A stretch of DNA of 35,576 nucleotides, taken from positions 1-35,576 of the forward strand of contig JAACZQ010000050.1 in NCBI GenBank assembly GCA_009996675.1, written 5' to 3'. The notes beneath the pieces were generated by a model. The model was given only the letters and a program-made list of their open reading frames with translations. It was not told the origin of the DNA and did not search any database. A program made the position numbers and the translations under genes. Below, piece by piece: positions 15,367 to 24,664 of the stretch (its first letter is position 1; each line of letters starts with the position of its first letter). This stretch comes from Chitinophagaceae bacterium (lineage in GTDB: Bacteria; Bacteroidota; Bacteroidia; Chitinophagales; Chitinophagaceae).

Positions 15367-17982
15367 TTATTTCAGCAGGTTTTTGATTTCATTCAGTTTC
15401 ATCAACGCCTCTACAGGTGTGAGGCGGTTGATGTCTATATCATTCAGCATACTGCGGATGCCTTCAAAGGTTTCGGTGTGTGCGTCGAAAATGGATAGCT
15501 GCATTTGCGGGGCATTTACCTGCTTCAGGGATGCTGCAATGGGTGAAGTACTCGAACCATCCTGATCAACATGTTTGGCTTCCAGTTGCGATAGTATTTC
15601 ATTGGCCCGCTGAATCAATTCGGGGGGCATACCCGCCATTTTGGCCACATGAATACCAAAGCTATGCGTGCTGCCACCTGGCGCCAGTTTGCGCAGAAAG
15701 ATAATTTTATTGCCCACTTCCTTATTGGTTACATGGAAGTTTTTTACCCGGGGCAGTTTCTCTTCCAGTTCGTTCAGTTCATGGTAGTGGGTGGCAAACA
15801 ATGTTTTGGGTGCATGGGGTGAGCGGTGCAGGTATTCCACAATACTCCAGGCAATGGAAATACCATCGTAGGTAGAAGTGCCTCTGCCAATTTCATCCAG
15901 CAGGATCAGGCTCCGGTCGGAAATATTATTGATGATGCTGGCCGTTTCATTCATCTCCACCATAAAGGTTGATTCCCCGCCACTGAGGTTATCACTGGCG
16001 CCCACCCTCGTGAAAATCTTGTCTGTTAATGGAATCCTGGCTGCATCTGCAGGTACAAAACTACCCATATGCGCCATCAGCGTAATTAGGGCAGTCTGGC
16101 GGAGGATGGCACTCTTACCACTCATATTCGGACCAGTAAGAATAATAACCTGTTGTGCTGCAGGGTTCAGTGATATATCATTGGACACATACGCTTCTCC
16201 TGCGGGCAGGTTCCGTTCTATGACCGGATGGCGGCTTGCTTTCAGCTCCAGCTCATGCCCTTCGTGCAATTCCGGTTTTTTATAGTGATTGGCTATGGCG
16301 GTTGTTGCAAAGCAGCAAAGACAATCGAGTTGTGCCAGCAGTTGGGCATTCACCTGTATGGGGCTGATGAATGCCTGCAACTCGTTGAGTAAGGCATCAT
16401 ACAAAGCCAGTTCAATGGCCAGTATTTTATCTTCGGCCCCCATGATCTTCTCTTCGTATTCTTTCAGCTCAGGGGTAATATATCGCTCTGCATTGGCCAG
16501 TGTTTGTTTGCGTATCCAGTCGCCCGGCACTTTGTTTTTATGCACATTGGTCACTTCCAGGTAATAGCCAAATACATTGTTGAAACTGATTTTTAAGGAA
16601 GAGATGCCGGTTTTCTCCGCTTCCCTTTGCTGGATATTCACCAGGAATTCCTTGCCGCCGCTGGCAATGCTGCGCAGTTCATCGAGTTCTGTATGTACCC
16701 CTGCTTTGATCACTTCACCTTTATTGGCCAGGGCTGGTGCATTTTCCTGTATCCGGCTGGTAATGGCTGCTACCGCATCTGAACAGGGGTTGAGGTGTTG
16801 TGCCATCTGCTGTAGCAGGGGATCCTGTTCCTGGCCAATACAGGCTGCAATAATCTGCACCTGTTCCAGTGATTTGGCCAGTTGTAACACTTCGCGAGGG
16901 CTGATTTTTTTGGTGGGTATTTTACTCACCAGCCGCTCCATATCACCGCAGGCAGCAATGGCTTCTGTTATTTTTTTACGCAGATCACCCTGCAGGATGC
17001 AATGCTCCACCGTATTCAGACGCTCGTGTATGCGTTTGGGATCTTTCAGCGGGAATACCATCCAGCGGCGCAGGAGACGGGCTCCCATGGGGCTTTTGGT
17101 ATGATCCATCACCTGTAAGAGACTACTGCCCTCTGCCTGTACGGGTAACAGTTCCAGGTTTCTTATGGTGAAACGGTCCATCCATAGGAAATCATCTTTT
17201 TCCATCCGTTGTATGGAAGTGATGTGCTGCAGGTTGGGGTGTTCGGTTTCTTTGAGATAATACAGGATAGCACCCGCTGCTACAATACCTTCAGCAGTGC
17301 CTTCAATACCAAAACCTTTCAGTGAATGTGTCTGAAAATGTTTGAGCAGACTTTCTTCGGCAAAAGCACGGTCGAAAATCCAGCTCTCCATGGTATAAGT
17401 ATAGAAACGGTTGCCATAGTTTTCGCGGAACTGTTTCTGGTAACTACGCTGGAAAATAACTTCAGCGGGTCGCAGGCTCTGGAGCAGTTTGTCGATATAC
17501 TCCCCGTTCCCCGATGCTACTAGAAACTCACCGGTAGAAATATCGAGGAAGGCAATGCCATAGTTCCCGTCTTCGGTGTAATGAATGGCAGCCAGGAAAT
17601 TGTTATTGCTTTGTTCGAGTAATTTATCGTTGGTGGCTATGCCGGGGGTAACCATTTCTGTAACACCCCGCTTCACAATGCCCTTAACGCTTTTGGGGTC
17701 TTCCAGCTGATCGCAGATGGCCACCCGGTGACCGGCTTTAACCAGTTTGTGCAGGTAGGTATCGAGGGCATGGTGAGGGAAACCAGCCAATTCACTGGAG
17801 GCAGCGGCACCGTTGTTTCTTTTGGTGAGTGTAATACCCAAAACACGGGAAGCAATGATGGCATCTTCTCCGAATGTCTCGTAAAAATCACCCACCCGGA
17901 ACAGCAAAACTGCTTCAGGATATTTTTGTTTGATGGCCCGGTGCTGTTGCATCAACGGCGTGTCTGCAGGTGATTTTGCCAT
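15367..17982 (-). CDS. mutS: DNA mismatch repair protein MutS
   Basis: About 871 residues from the ATG at 17982. The frame is open for 56 codons more, to 18150, but that stretch is low-complexity intergenic repeat. A consensus -7 box (17988-17995) lies between it and the preferred start. The mismatch-reading motif is Phe33-Tyr-Glu35 in GDFYETFGEDA. Connector, lever and clamp domains fill the middle, and the ABC ATPase has Walker A GPNMSGKS (617-624), the ST(F)MVEM signature region and Walker B LILLDEIGRGTST. It recognises mispairs and small loops and recruits MutL. Length is typical of MutS1. The 3' end is back-to-back with the WG-repeat gene. Confidence 0.97.
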   Translation of the reverse strand: MAKSPADTPLMQQHRAIKQKYPEAVLLFRVGDFYETFGEDAIIASRVLGITLTKRNNGAAASSELAGFPHHALDTYLHKLVKAGHRVAICDQLEDPKSVKGIVKRGVTEMVTPGIATNDKLLEQSNNNFLAAIHYTEDGNYGIAFLDISTGEFLVASGNGEYIDKLLQSLRPAEVIFQRSYQKQFRENYGNRFYTYTMESWIFDRAFAEESLLKHFQTHSLKGFGIEGTAEGIVAAGAILYYLKETEHPNLQHITSIQRMEKDDFLWMDRFTIRNLELLPVQAEGSSLLQVMDHTKSPMGARLLRRWMVFPLKDPKRIHERLNTVEHCILQGDLRKKITEAIAACGDMERLVSKIPTKKISPREVLQLAKSLEQVQIIAACIGQEQDPLLQQMAQHLNPCSDAVAAITSRIQENAPALANKGEVIKAGVHTELDELRSIASGGKEFLVNIQQREAEKTGISSLKISFNNVFGYYLEVTNVHKNKVPGDWIRKQTLANAERYITPELKEYEEKIMGAEDKILAIELALYDALLNELQAFISPIQVNAQLLAQLDCLCCFATTAIANHYKKPELHEGHELELKASRHPVIERNLPAGEAYVSNDISLNPAAQQVIILTGPNMSGKSAILRQTALITLMAHMGSFVPADAARIPLTDKIFTRVGASDNLSGGESTFMVEMNETASIINNISDRSLILLDEIGRGTSTYDGISIAWSIVEYLHRSPHAPKTLFATHYHELNELEEKLPRVKNFHVTNKEVGNKIIFLRKLAPGGSTHSFGIHVAKMAGMPPELIQRANEILSQLEAKHVDQDGSSTSPIAASLKQVNAPQMQLSIFDAHTETFEGIRSMLNDIDINRLTPVEALMKLNEIKNLLK

Positions 17983-17987
17983 AGGGG

Positions 17988-17995
17988 CAAATATA
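17988..17995 (-). promoter_or_regulatory. -7 box of mutS
   Basis: On the minus strand TATATTTG fits TAnnTTTG exactly and ends five bases before the ATG at 17982. A transcript from here would have almost no leader. It supports the short MutS start over the longer frame. No clear -33 element was found. Confidence 0.55.
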
Positions 17996-18133
17996 GGGAT
18001 TTGTGTGCTGGGGGAAGGGGGGCTGGGGAGGCAATTTGACAATTGGAAGATTGGGGAATTTGACAATTTATTTGGGTAAGGATCTTTCGGCCAAACGGGT
18101 TCATGTTTGGTTTGCGGTTGCATGGGGGTGTGT

Positions 18134-18172
18134 AAAAAGACAGGCCGCATCTATGATGCGGCCTGTCTTTTT
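18134..18172 (-). terminator. Strong terminator between the M28 peptidase and mutS
   Basis: An 18-bp perfect stem (18134-18151 with 18155-18172, loop TAT) has A-runs and T-runs on its two sides, so it can work in both directions. It is 29 bases past the M28 peptidase stop and insulates mutS from it. Confidence 0.9.
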
Positions 18173-18201
18173 ATGTGTACAACTGCTGTTCTGATTGAAC
18201 A

Positions 18202-19779
18202 TTAATTTCTTGGTTTCGGCATGGGTTTCCTTGGCAATTTCGCATCACGCTGAGCGGTGTTGTAGGCAAATGCTGCTACCACGGTTGCGATCTGTTTCAG
18301 GTCATCTTCAATGAGGTGATCGTACACATCCATATTGCTGTGGTGGGTACGGGTATCGTATTCAATGGGATCCTGGATGAACTGGAATCCGGGCAGGCCT
18401 ACGGCATCGAATGACTGGTGGTCGGTACCACCGGTATTGTTGATGGTAACCGTAGTGGCACCCAGGTCTTTAAAGGGCTCCAGCCAGGCACTGAAAATAT
18501 CTTTACAGGCTTCATTGCCCTGCAGGTAAATACCGCGCACTTTACCGGTTCCATTGTCGATATTGAAATAACCGGAGAATTTCTCATGCGCAGCAGTGGT
18601 TTGCATGGTAGCCGGATCAGCAAATGTTTTCTTCACATAGCCTCTGGAACCGAGCAGCCCCTGTTCTTCACCACTCCACAAACCAATGCGGATGGTTCTG
18701 CGGGGTTGTACACCCAGTGTTTTGAGGATGCGCATCACTTCCATCATCACCGCAGAACCGGAAGCGTTATCGGTAGCACCCGAACCTGACTGCCAGGAAT
18801 CGAGGTGTGCACCAATCATCACGATTTCATCTTTCAATGCGGGATCAGTACCGGGAATTTCAGCAATCACATTATAGCCCTGGAGGTCTTTGTCCTGGAA
18901 TTTGGTTTTTACATCCACATCCATTTTCACGGGTGTACCGGATTTAACCAGTCGCAGTATGGTATTGTAATCTTCCACACCTACGGCCATATCCAGGAAG
19001 TTTTCCGGATCGGTTCCTTTGTAGGCGCCGCCGCCCTGGGCAAAAATGGTTCCATCGTGGTTACGTGTGCTGGAGCTGAGCATAGCAATAGCGCCTTCGC
19101 TCTTGGCCATGGCTTTCAGCAGGGTCATGGCACGCTGTGCACCGCCATTACGGGCAAATGCTTCCCGCATGCGGCGCTGCTGGGCCGTGTCTAATTGTTG
19201 TTGACCACCACGGGGTTGCTGTGCGGTGGCAGCAGCCATTTTAGCCAGGTCTTCATCGGTAAAACGTGTGGCATCGGCTTTAAAACTATGCTTGTACTCG
19301 TTTTTCTGATCAATGATCAGGATCTTTCCTTTTAACTGACCCCGGTAAGCTTCCAGTGAAGCGGAGTCTTTTACCTCAATCACCATGACTTCGCCCGATT
19401 TCTGTCCCTTGGTACCGGCTGTCCAGGTTTTGGGCCATGCCAGTATGGGTTTGTAGTAGGGGGCAGTGATGGCGGTATAGGCTTTTTCCAGATCCCAGCC
19501 CTTACCGAATTCACCCCAGGCTTCAATAGCAGCATTGGCAACACCCCAGCCTGCCAGGGTTTCTTTGGCATAATTGGCGGCACGGGCATAACCGGCCGAA
19601 TTGGTCAGGCGGTTACCGCTTTTATCGGTTAGGTTGAAGGCAATATTCATTACCTGGGAACGATTCAGACCCTCTTCGCGGATCTTCTGCATCATAGCCT
19701 GGTCTACTTTTTCCTGTGCCAGCGCCGAAACGGGCAAACAGAGGGCGAGTAACCAGGTACGGGAGGATGTGTACTTCAT
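18202..19779 (-). CDS. Secreted M28-family metallopeptidase
   Basis: This 525-residue protein has a signal peptide (basic start, core WLLALCLPV, cleavage after ALAQ). A PA-like domain insert lies about 120-290, with a Gln/Arg-rich stretch near 195-215 that is probably a flexible loop. The dizinc site is complete: His325 and Asp327 in GAHLDSW, Asp337 in ATDNASG, Glu371 (general base) and Glu372 in SGEEQG, then the NID and GTDHQSF motifs. Relatives are aminopeptidases or carboxypeptidases of the periplasm or outside. The specificity here is unknown. A strong terminator follows the stop. Confidence 0.92.
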   Translation of the reverse strand: MKYTSSRTWLLALCLPVSALAQEKVDQAMMQKIREEGLNRSQVMNIAFNLTDKSGNRLTNSAGYARAANYAKETLAGWGVANAAIEAWGEFGKGWDLEKAYTAITAPYYKPILAWPKTWTAGTKGQKSGEVMVIEVKDSASLEAYRGQLKGKILIIDQKNEYKHSFKADATRFTDEDLAKMAAATAQQPRGGQQQLDTAQQRRMREAFARNGGAQRAMTLLKAMAKSEGAIAMLSSSTRNHDGTIFAQGGGAYKGTDPENFLDMAVGVEDYNTILRLVKSGTPVKMDVDVKTKFQDKDLQGYNVIAEIPGTDPALKDEIVMIGAHLDSWQSGSGATDNASGSAVMMEVMRILKTLGVQPRRTIRIGLWSGEEQGLLGSRGYVKKTFADPATMQTTAAHEKFSGYFNIDNGTGKVRGIYLQGNEACKDIFSAWLEPFKDLGATTVTINNTGGTDHQSFDAVGLPGFQFIQDPIEYDTRTHHSNMDVYDHLIEDDLKQIATVVAAFAYNTAQRDAKLPRKPMPKPRN

Positions 19780-19830
19780 GATGGTTTATGGTTTGTAGTT
19801 TTGGGTTTGTGGTTGGTTAATGGTATTGCG
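19780..19830. repeat. TTTATGG/TTTGTGG-type low-complexity spacer
   Basis: Directly upstream of the M28 peptidase start lie degenerate heptads (GGTTTATGG, GGTTTGTAG, GGGTTTGTGG, GGTTAATGG) of the same family as the perfect array at 34939-34980. No promoter consensus was found inside it. Confidence 0.5.
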
Positions 19831-19965
19831 ATTTCGACCTTCTGCCGGCAAAGCTCCATATGCCGGGGAATACCATTGCTGGTGGTTCTCTCCAGAGAAA
19901 CATCCAACGCTAAATATACATTTTCCCTGAAAACCCGGGATGAGGATTATTTGAATGGATGAGTT

Positions 19966-19973
19966 TAACTTTG
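19966..19973 (+). promoter_or_regulatory. -7 box of the SpoU methyltransferase gene
   Basis: TAACTTTG matches TAnnTTTG and ends four bases before the ATG at 19978. A transcript from it would be leaderless, or translation may start at the next in-frame ATG (19993). Confidence 0.45.
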
Positions 19974-19977
19974 CCGG

Positions 19978-20517
19978 ATGCGAAAACTGAGTATGGCGGA
20001 ACTGGGCAGGATGTCGCTGGATGAAGTGCGGGAAGCCGATAAACATCCGGTGATTGTGGTTTTGGACAATATCCGCAGCATGCACAATGTTGGCAGTGTA
20101 TTCCGGACCGCTGATGCTTTCCTGGTTCAGGGTATCTGCCTTTGTGGCTATACCCCCCAACCCCCGCACCGTGATATCCAGAAAACAGCCCTGGGTGCCA
20201 CCGAATCGGTCAACTGGTTTTATGCACCCACCACCCTGGAAGCCGTACTGGACCTGAAGGGCAGGGGATATAAAATTTATGCGGTGGAACAGGCGGCAGG
20301 CAGTATATCGCTGGAACAGTTTAGTCAACCCGAAGGCCACCCGGTAGCAATTGTACTGGGGAATGAAGTAGATGGGGTGGATGAGCAGGTTATTGCACAC
20401 TGTGATGGCTGTATTGAGATCCCCCAGTTTGGCATGAAACATTCCCTGAATATATCTGTTGCCGCGGGTATTGTTATGTGGGAGATGATCCGGAAAACAA
20501 AACTGTCTGGCGTTTAA
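19978..20517 (+). CDS. SpoU/TrmH-family RNA methyltransferase
   Basis: This 179-residue protein is a compact SPOUT (TrmH-type) methyltransferase that should use S-adenosylmethionine to 2'-O-methylate tRNA or rRNA. Motif 1 is DNIRSMHNVGSVFRTAD (catalytic Arg), motif 2 is VLGNEVDGV and motif 3 is IPQFGMKHSLNISVAAGI, which forms the knot. There is no added RNA-binding domain, so it is a minimal form, closer to TrmL/TrmH length than to RlmB. The ATG at 19978 is very close to a -7 box; 19993 is an alternative. It is divergent from the M28 peptidase. The exact RNA target is not readable. Confidence 0.9.
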   Translation: MRKLSMAELGRMSLDEVREADKHPVIVVLDNIRSMHNVGSVFRTADAFLVQGICLCGYTPQPPHRDIQKTALGATESVNWFYAPTTLEAVLDLKGRGYKIYAVEQAAGSISLEQFSQPEGHPVAIVLGNEVDGVDEQVIAHCDGCIEIPQFGMKHSLNISVAAGIVMWEMIRKTKLSGV

Positions 20518-20574
20518 CGCTTATCCGCTGATACGCGTTACCTGACCCATCAATTCATTTGTTAATTGCAGTCA

Positions 20575-21477
20575 ATGGCATCAAATTTTAAACATTACCT
20601 CAGCCTCGTTAAGTTCTCCCATACCATTTTTGCCATGCCCTTTGCCATGATTGGTTTTTTCCTGGGTTATAAGGCAGTGGGTAAACAGGTGGTGTATCCC
20701 GATTGGATGTTGCTATACACCTATATGCCACCCCTCTTGCTCAAGTTCCTGCTGGTATTGGTCTGTATGATCACAGCCCGCAGCGCAGCCATGGCATTCA
20801 ACCGCTACCTCGACCGTTCATTTGATGCGATGAATCCACGAACTGCCATACGGGAAATTCCGCGGGGCATCATTTCTCCCGATAGTGCACTGCGTTTCGT
20901 TATTGTGAACTGTGTATTGTTTGTCCTGGCAGCCGGATGTATCAACAGTATTTGTTTCTGGTTGTCACCCGTGGCCCTTTTTGTGATTTTGTTCTACAGT
21001 TATACCAAAAGATTTACCGCTTTGTGTCACCTGGTACTGGGGCTGGGGCTGTCGCTCGCGCCCATTGGAGCTTACCTGGCCCTGACGGGCGTGTTTAACT
21101 GGTTGCCAATTTTATTTTCACTCGCTGTCATTACCTGGGTTGCGGGTTTTGATATCATATATGCCATGCAGGATGTTGAGTTCGATGCTTCGCAGCAATT
21201 ACATTCCATACCGGTTGTGCTGGGTAAAAGCAAGGCTTTGCGGTTTTCTTCCCTGCTGCATGTGTGTAGTACCCTGGCAGTACTGGGGGCAGGGTATTAT
21301 GGGCAGTTTCATTGGTTGTACTGGGTAGGAGCCGCTGTGTTTACTGGCATGCTGGTATACCAACATTCCATTGTAAAACCCCATGATTTGAGTCGGGTTA
21401 ACATCGCTTTTATGACCGCCAATGGTATTGCGAGTGTTGTATTTGGTGTGCTGGTAATTGGTTCTTTATTCCTGTAG
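20575..21477 (+). CDS. UbiA-family polyprenyltransferase, MqnP-like
   Basis: About 300 residues from the ATG at 20575; a TTG three codons upstream keeps the frame open but is less likely. This inner-membrane enzyme has eight to nine helices and two Asp-rich motifs: NRYLDRSFD (76-84), continuing NPRT..REIPRG, and DIIYAMQDVEFD (193-204), continuing LHSIPVVLG. The motif wording is that of the UbiA-like group acting in menaquinone synthesis by the futalosine route (MqnP) rather than true UbiA; that refinement is from memory of the family. It attaches a polyprenyl tail to an aromatic acid. ruvX follows after 21 bases, so they are probably co-transcribed. Confidence 0.85.
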   Translation: MASNFKHYLSLVKFSHTIFAMPFAMIGFFLGYKAVGKQVVYPDWMLLYTYMPPLLLKFLLVLVCMITARSAAMAFNRYLDRSFDAMNPRTAIREIPRGIISPDSALRFVIVNCVLFVLAAGCINSICFWLSPVALFVILFYSYTKRFTALCHLVLGLGLSLAPIGAYLALTGVFNWLPILFSLAVITWVAGFDIIYAMQDVEFDASQQLHSIPVVLGKSKALRFSSLLHVCSTLAVLGAGYYGQFHWLYWVGAAVFTGMLVYQHSIVKPHDLSRVNIAFMTANGIASVVFGVLVIGSLFL

Positions 21478-21498
21478 GCAACTATTAAAACGATTGTT

Positions 21499-21909
21499 TT
21501 GGCAAGAATACTTTGCATAGATTATGGCGGAAAGAGAACGGGACTGGCTGTTACAGACCCCTTACAGATTATTGCCAGTGGCTTAACAACGGTGGATACC
21601 AAGGATCTGTTTACATACCTGAAAAACTATTTCCGCACAGAAACCGTGGAACTGATACTCATCGGGCACCCCCTGGATCTTAATGACCGGCCTACCCATG
21701 CCACCCCACTGGTGAAAGCAGCCATTCAGCGCCTGCGCAAAGAATTTCCGCTGATACCTGTGCAAACCGTAGATGAACGTTATACTTCCAAAATGGCTGT
21801 ACGTGCCATGATTGATATGGGGATGAAGAAAAAAGACCGGCAGAATAAAAAACTGGTTGATGAAATCGCCGCTACCATTATGCTGCAGGAATACCTGGCG
21901 AACCGGTAG
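21499..21909 (+). CDS. ruvX: RuvX/YqgF-type putative Holliday junction resolvase
   Basis: This 136-residue RNase H-fold protein starts LARILCIDYGGKRTG with Asp8 as the first catalytic acid. The middle has LILIGHPLDLNDRPT, and the C-terminal part has VQTVDERYTSKMA with conserved Glu/Arg. Family members work in processing of the 16S rRNA 5' end and possibly on Holliday junctions. The start appears to be TTG at 21499, since no ATG lies at the right distance and the family N-terminus fits exactly there. It lies 21 bases after the prenyltransferase. Confidence 0.92.
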   Translation: MARILCIDYGGKRTGLAVTDPLQIIASGLTTVDTKDLFTYLKNYFRTETVELILIGHPLDLNDRPTHATPLVKAAIQRLRKEFPLIPVQTVDERYTSKMAVRAMIDMGMKKKDRQNKKLVDEIAATIMLQEYLANR

Positions 21910-21918
21910 AGGCGGGTT

Positions 21919-21980
21919 GCAGATGTAAGATTTCAGATCTCAGATTTCTGATGGTTGAATTTTTGATCTTTTGATTTGTC
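21919..21980. repeat. Low-complexity spacer (AGATTTC and TTTTGAT words)
   Basis: Words such as AAGATTTCAGATCTCAGATTTC and then TTTTTGATCTTTTGATTTG fill the spacer after ruvX. Both word types recur between ribBA and phoH (35002-35116), in opposite orientation for the first. Confidence 0.55.
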
Positions 21981-22022
21981 GGGGCTTTGGTCTTTCAGGA
22001 TGGACGATTCGGGCTAATTCGG

Positions 22023-22030
22023 TACCTTTG
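22023..22030 (+). promoter_or_regulatory. -7 box of def
   Basis: TACCTTTG matches TAnnTTTG, 20 bases before the def ATG. No -33 element is clear. Confidence 0.5.
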
Positions 22031-22050
22031 CACCGAATCAATAGCTATTT

Positions 22051-22629
22051 ATGGTACTTCCGATTGTGGCTTATGGGGCCCAGGTTTTGCGTAAAAAATG
22101 TGTGGATATAGACGCCGGTTACCCCGGTCTGGAAAAGCTCATTGCGGATATGTGGGAAACCATGTATGCCAGTAATGGAGTAGGCCTGGCAGCACCACAG
22201 ATTAACCGCGATATCCGCTTATTTGTGGTAGACAGCAGCCAGATATTTGAACACCAGGAAGCAGAAGATAAGGGTCGCTATCCCGATGAGCCAGGTATCA
22301 AACAGGTATTCATCAATGCGCAAATTGTTACCCTGGATGGTGAGGACTGGCCTTACAACGAAGGTTGTTTGAGTATTCCCCATATCCGGGAAGATGTTTT
22401 CCGCAAGGAGGAAGTGGTGTTGTCGTATATGGATGAACATTTCCAGCCACAGACCAAAACATTCAATGGTATTACCGCCAGGGTTATTTTACATGAATAC
22501 GACCATATTGAAGGCAAATTATTCATCGACTACCTTAAACCTTTGCGCCGCAAAATGTTGCAGGGCAAGCTGAATGATATCAGCAAAGGAAAAACCAGGG
22601 TTGATTATAAAATGATCTACGTTAAATGA
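22051..22629 (+). CDS. def: Peptide deformylase
   Basis: This 192-residue metalloenzyme removes the formyl group from the N-terminal methionine of new proteins. The three family motifs are present: GVGLAAPQI, EGCLSIP with metal ligand Cys106, and HEYDH (148-152) with two His ligands and the catalytic Glu149. Length is typical. A -7 box is 20 bases upstream. Its stop overlaps the next start as ATGA, so the following secreted protein gene is translationally coupled to it. Confidence 0.97.
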   Translation: MVLPIVAYGAQVLRKKCVDIDAGYPGLEKLIADMWETMYASNGVGLAAPQINRDIRLFVVDSSQIFEHQEAEDKGRYPDEPGIKQVFINAQIVTLDGEDWPYNEGCLSIPHIREDVFRKEEVVLSYMDEHFQPQTKTFNGITARVILHEYDHIEGKLFIDYLKPLRRKMLQGKLNDISKGKTRVDYKMIYVK

Positions 22630-23555
22630 TAAAGCCAGGTATTGCCCTTTTACTGTTACTCTTTTCCGTACAGTTAAATGCCCAGCGCGATACCTCCGTG
22701 CTGGTTGATAAATATCCTTTTACACTGTCGGAAGTAATTGTGCGCAACAATTTCGACTACAAAACGCTCTTGTCCACCATTAAAGAAGACACCAGCTTTT
22801 ATAAAGCATTCCGTAACCTGCGTGTACTCGGGTTTTCTTCCTACAACGATATTCAGATGCTGGATAAAAAGGGGGCGGTTAAAGCTTCTCTTTTCAGCAA
22901 AACAAAACAACACCGGGAAGACGGTTGCCGTACCATGGAAGTCCTGGAAGAAAAAACCTCCGGCGATTTTTATGACCGCAAAGGCGAGTATAATTATATG
23001 ACCCCGGAGCTGTATGCAGGGCTGTTTTTTACCAAGGGTAAAGTATGTGGTGAAAACAATATCGTTAAAGGCCGAAACCTCAATACCAGCGATAAAAAAG
23101 GGATGGAAAAACACAAGGAACAATTAAAAATGCTGTTCTTCAATCCCGGTAAAAAAATCCCCGGCATTCCTTTTATTGGCGACAAGCTGGATTTGTACGA
23201 CGAAAGCGCACACAAATTATACGACTACCGGCTGGATATGGAAGAATATAAAGGTGGATTGTGTTATGTATTCTCCATTATGCCCAAGGAAAACAAAGAA
23301 CGGAGCGACCGTGTTGTGGTTGATCAGATGACTACCTGGTTTGATATGAAAACCCTGGAAGTACTGGGTCGTAATTACTCACTCAGCTACAAAGCCGGTG
23401 TGTACGATTTTGATGTGAGTATGGAAGTGGAAATGACTCGTTTCAATGGGCTGATCGTTCCCAAAACACTGCGCTATAAGGGTAATTGGGATGTGATTTT
23501 TAAAAAGCGGGAAAGAGCCATATTTACCGCCACGCTGTTTGATTTTACAAAATAA
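22626..23555 (+). CDS. Secreted hypothetical protein coupled to def
   Basis: This 309-residue protein has a signal peptide (core IALLLLLFSV, cleavage after LNAQ). The mature part alternates beta-strand patterns with charged turns, and the C-terminal half (CYVFSIMP..., TTWFDMKTLEVLGRNY, GLIVPKTLRYKG) resembles the open beta-sheet of LolA-type or DUF-type periplasmic proteins of Bacteroidota; this is only a resemblance in texture. No catalytic motif is visible. The four-base overlap with def suggests conserved co-expression, although the functions are not obviously linked. Confidence 0.8.
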   Translation: MIKPGIALLLLLFSVQLNAQRDTSVLVDKYPFTLSEVIVRNNFDYKTLLSTIKEDTSFYKAFRNLRVLGFSSYNDIQMLDKKGAVKASLFSKTKQHREDGCRTMEVLEEKTSGDFYDRKGEYNYMTPELYAGLFFTKGKVCGENNIVKGRNLNTSDKKGMEKHKEQLKMLFFNPGKKIPGIPFIGDKLDLYDESAHKLYDYRLDMEEYKGGLCYVFSIMPKENKERSDRVVVDQMTTWFDMKTLEVLGRNYSLSYKAGVYDFDVSMEVEMTRFNGLIVPKTLRYKGNWDVIFKKRERAIFTATLFDFTK

Positions 23556-23556
23556 A

Positions 23557-23582
23557 ATAGGGGCCGCCGAAGCAACCCCTAT
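23557..23582. terminator. Weak hairpin between convergent genes
   Basis: ATAGGGG (23557-23563) pairs with CCCCTAT (23576-23582) around a 12-base loop. It lies between the convergent stops at 23555 and 23610. There is no T-run, so it is a poor terminator at best. Confidence 0.35.
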
Positions 23583-23609
23583 ATAAATCCCCGCACCTAT
23601 TTGAAACAC

Positions 23610-24611
23610 CTAAAGATTATTCAGGTAGTTTAGAATATCTGTTACAGATTTTTTCTGTGGTTCTACTTTATACGTGGTAATACTGCCCACATCATTTACC
23701 TCTTTTTCACCCAGGTACAGATCCGTTCCCAACCGGGAGATGGTTACAATCTTAATCTTGCTGCGTAAGGGGATGTTATCGGCTGTAAAAGTTCTGGATC
23801 TGAAATCAGCCGGTAAACCTGCCACGATTTTCTGATTGGCAAACACTGCATAGACTACCGTATTCTTATTGGTAAAATTGGGTGGCAGGTAGGCGAATAT
23901 TTTGGTATGCGGCTGGGTACTGTCGATATAACGGAAAGCACCTATCCAGCGAAGTATATGCGCATTGAGATCGTAACCGCTGTTTACGGCACCACCGGTA
24001 TTGGGTTGTTGCCAGGTTTTGATCCAGGAAGTATCTGTATCACGCAGCCAGGTATGTGCTGTATCCCATCCCTTGGTAATGAAGGGCAATGTTTCTCTGG
24101 CATAAAATACCTGCATATTGGGCTTAGCTTCCTCGTTATCGCGGAAATGAATGGTGATGGTTTTGCCTGGTTTGAGGTTCAGTTCCTGTCCATCTTTACT
24201 GATACGGATGAAGAAACCGCCAGCCGATTCCAGTAAATATCCATTGGCAGTAGTGGGTTTGAAAAATTTGATGAAATCACCTTTCTTTTTCAGGCGAAAA
24301 ATTTCCAGTCTCACTTTGCCATCAACCGGAGCACCGGTGCCGGTAACACAACCACCACCGGGGAAAATCATTTCAGCATCTTCCTTTAAGTCAATGGTAT
24401 CGGTAGTGGAGCAATTGAAAGAATCAATCACCAGGTCGGGGAACAACTGGTTGGCCAGGTTAAATACAGGAGATGAGCTGGAAGGAATCGTAGCCCAAAC
24501 CGTATCGTTACGCGGATCGCCCGGATACTGGTTAAAGTTCTCCGACATCTCTTTCTTACAGGAACTGAAGAAGAGTATCAGTGTACAGGCGGTGAAGAAA
24601 TATTTTTTCAT
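23610..24611 (-). CDS. Lipoprotein of unknown function
   Basis: This 333-residue protein has a lipoprotein signal: Lys-Lys start, hydrophobic core and a FSSC lipobox with Cys18. After it comes a short disordered linker, then a beta-rich domain with GGGCVTGTGAPVDGKVRLE and SAGGFFIRISKDGQ, which reads like repeated immunoglobulin- or carboxypeptidase-like sandwich domains. No enzyme signature is seen. It follows the sigma factor/barrel gene pair on the same strand with a gap of about 50 bases, so it may belong to that unit and work at the outer membrane. Confidence 0.8.
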   Translation of the reverse strand: MKKYFFTACTLILFFSSCKKEMSENFNQYPGDPRNDTVWATIPSSSSPVFNLANQLFPDLVIDSFNCSTTDTIDLKEDAEMIFPGGGCVTGTGAPVDGKVRLEIFRLKKKGDFIKFFKPTTANGYLLESAGGFFIRISKDGQELNLKPGKTITIHFRDNEEAKPNMQVFYARETLPFITKGWDTAHTWLRDTDTSWIKTWQQPNTGGAVNSGYDLNAHILRWIGAFRYIDSTQPHTKIFAYLPPNFTNKNTVVYAVFANQKIVAGLPADFRSRTFTADNIPLRSKIKIVTISRLGTDLYLGEKEVNDVGSITTYKVEPQKKSVTDILNYLNNL

Positions 24612-24664
24612 ATAAGGAGTATCAACTGTTATTATATAGATACATGGCTAAGCTTATCCGTTGC

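Noticed and set aside
17983..18150. 56-codon N-terminal extension of MutS
   Set aside because: The stretch is low-complexity spacer DNA, contains a -7 box, and the family N-terminus starts at 17982.
19786..20442. Open frame of 218 codons opposite the SpoU methyltransferase
   Set aside because: Antisense to a gene with clear family motifs; no start context or protein features of its own.
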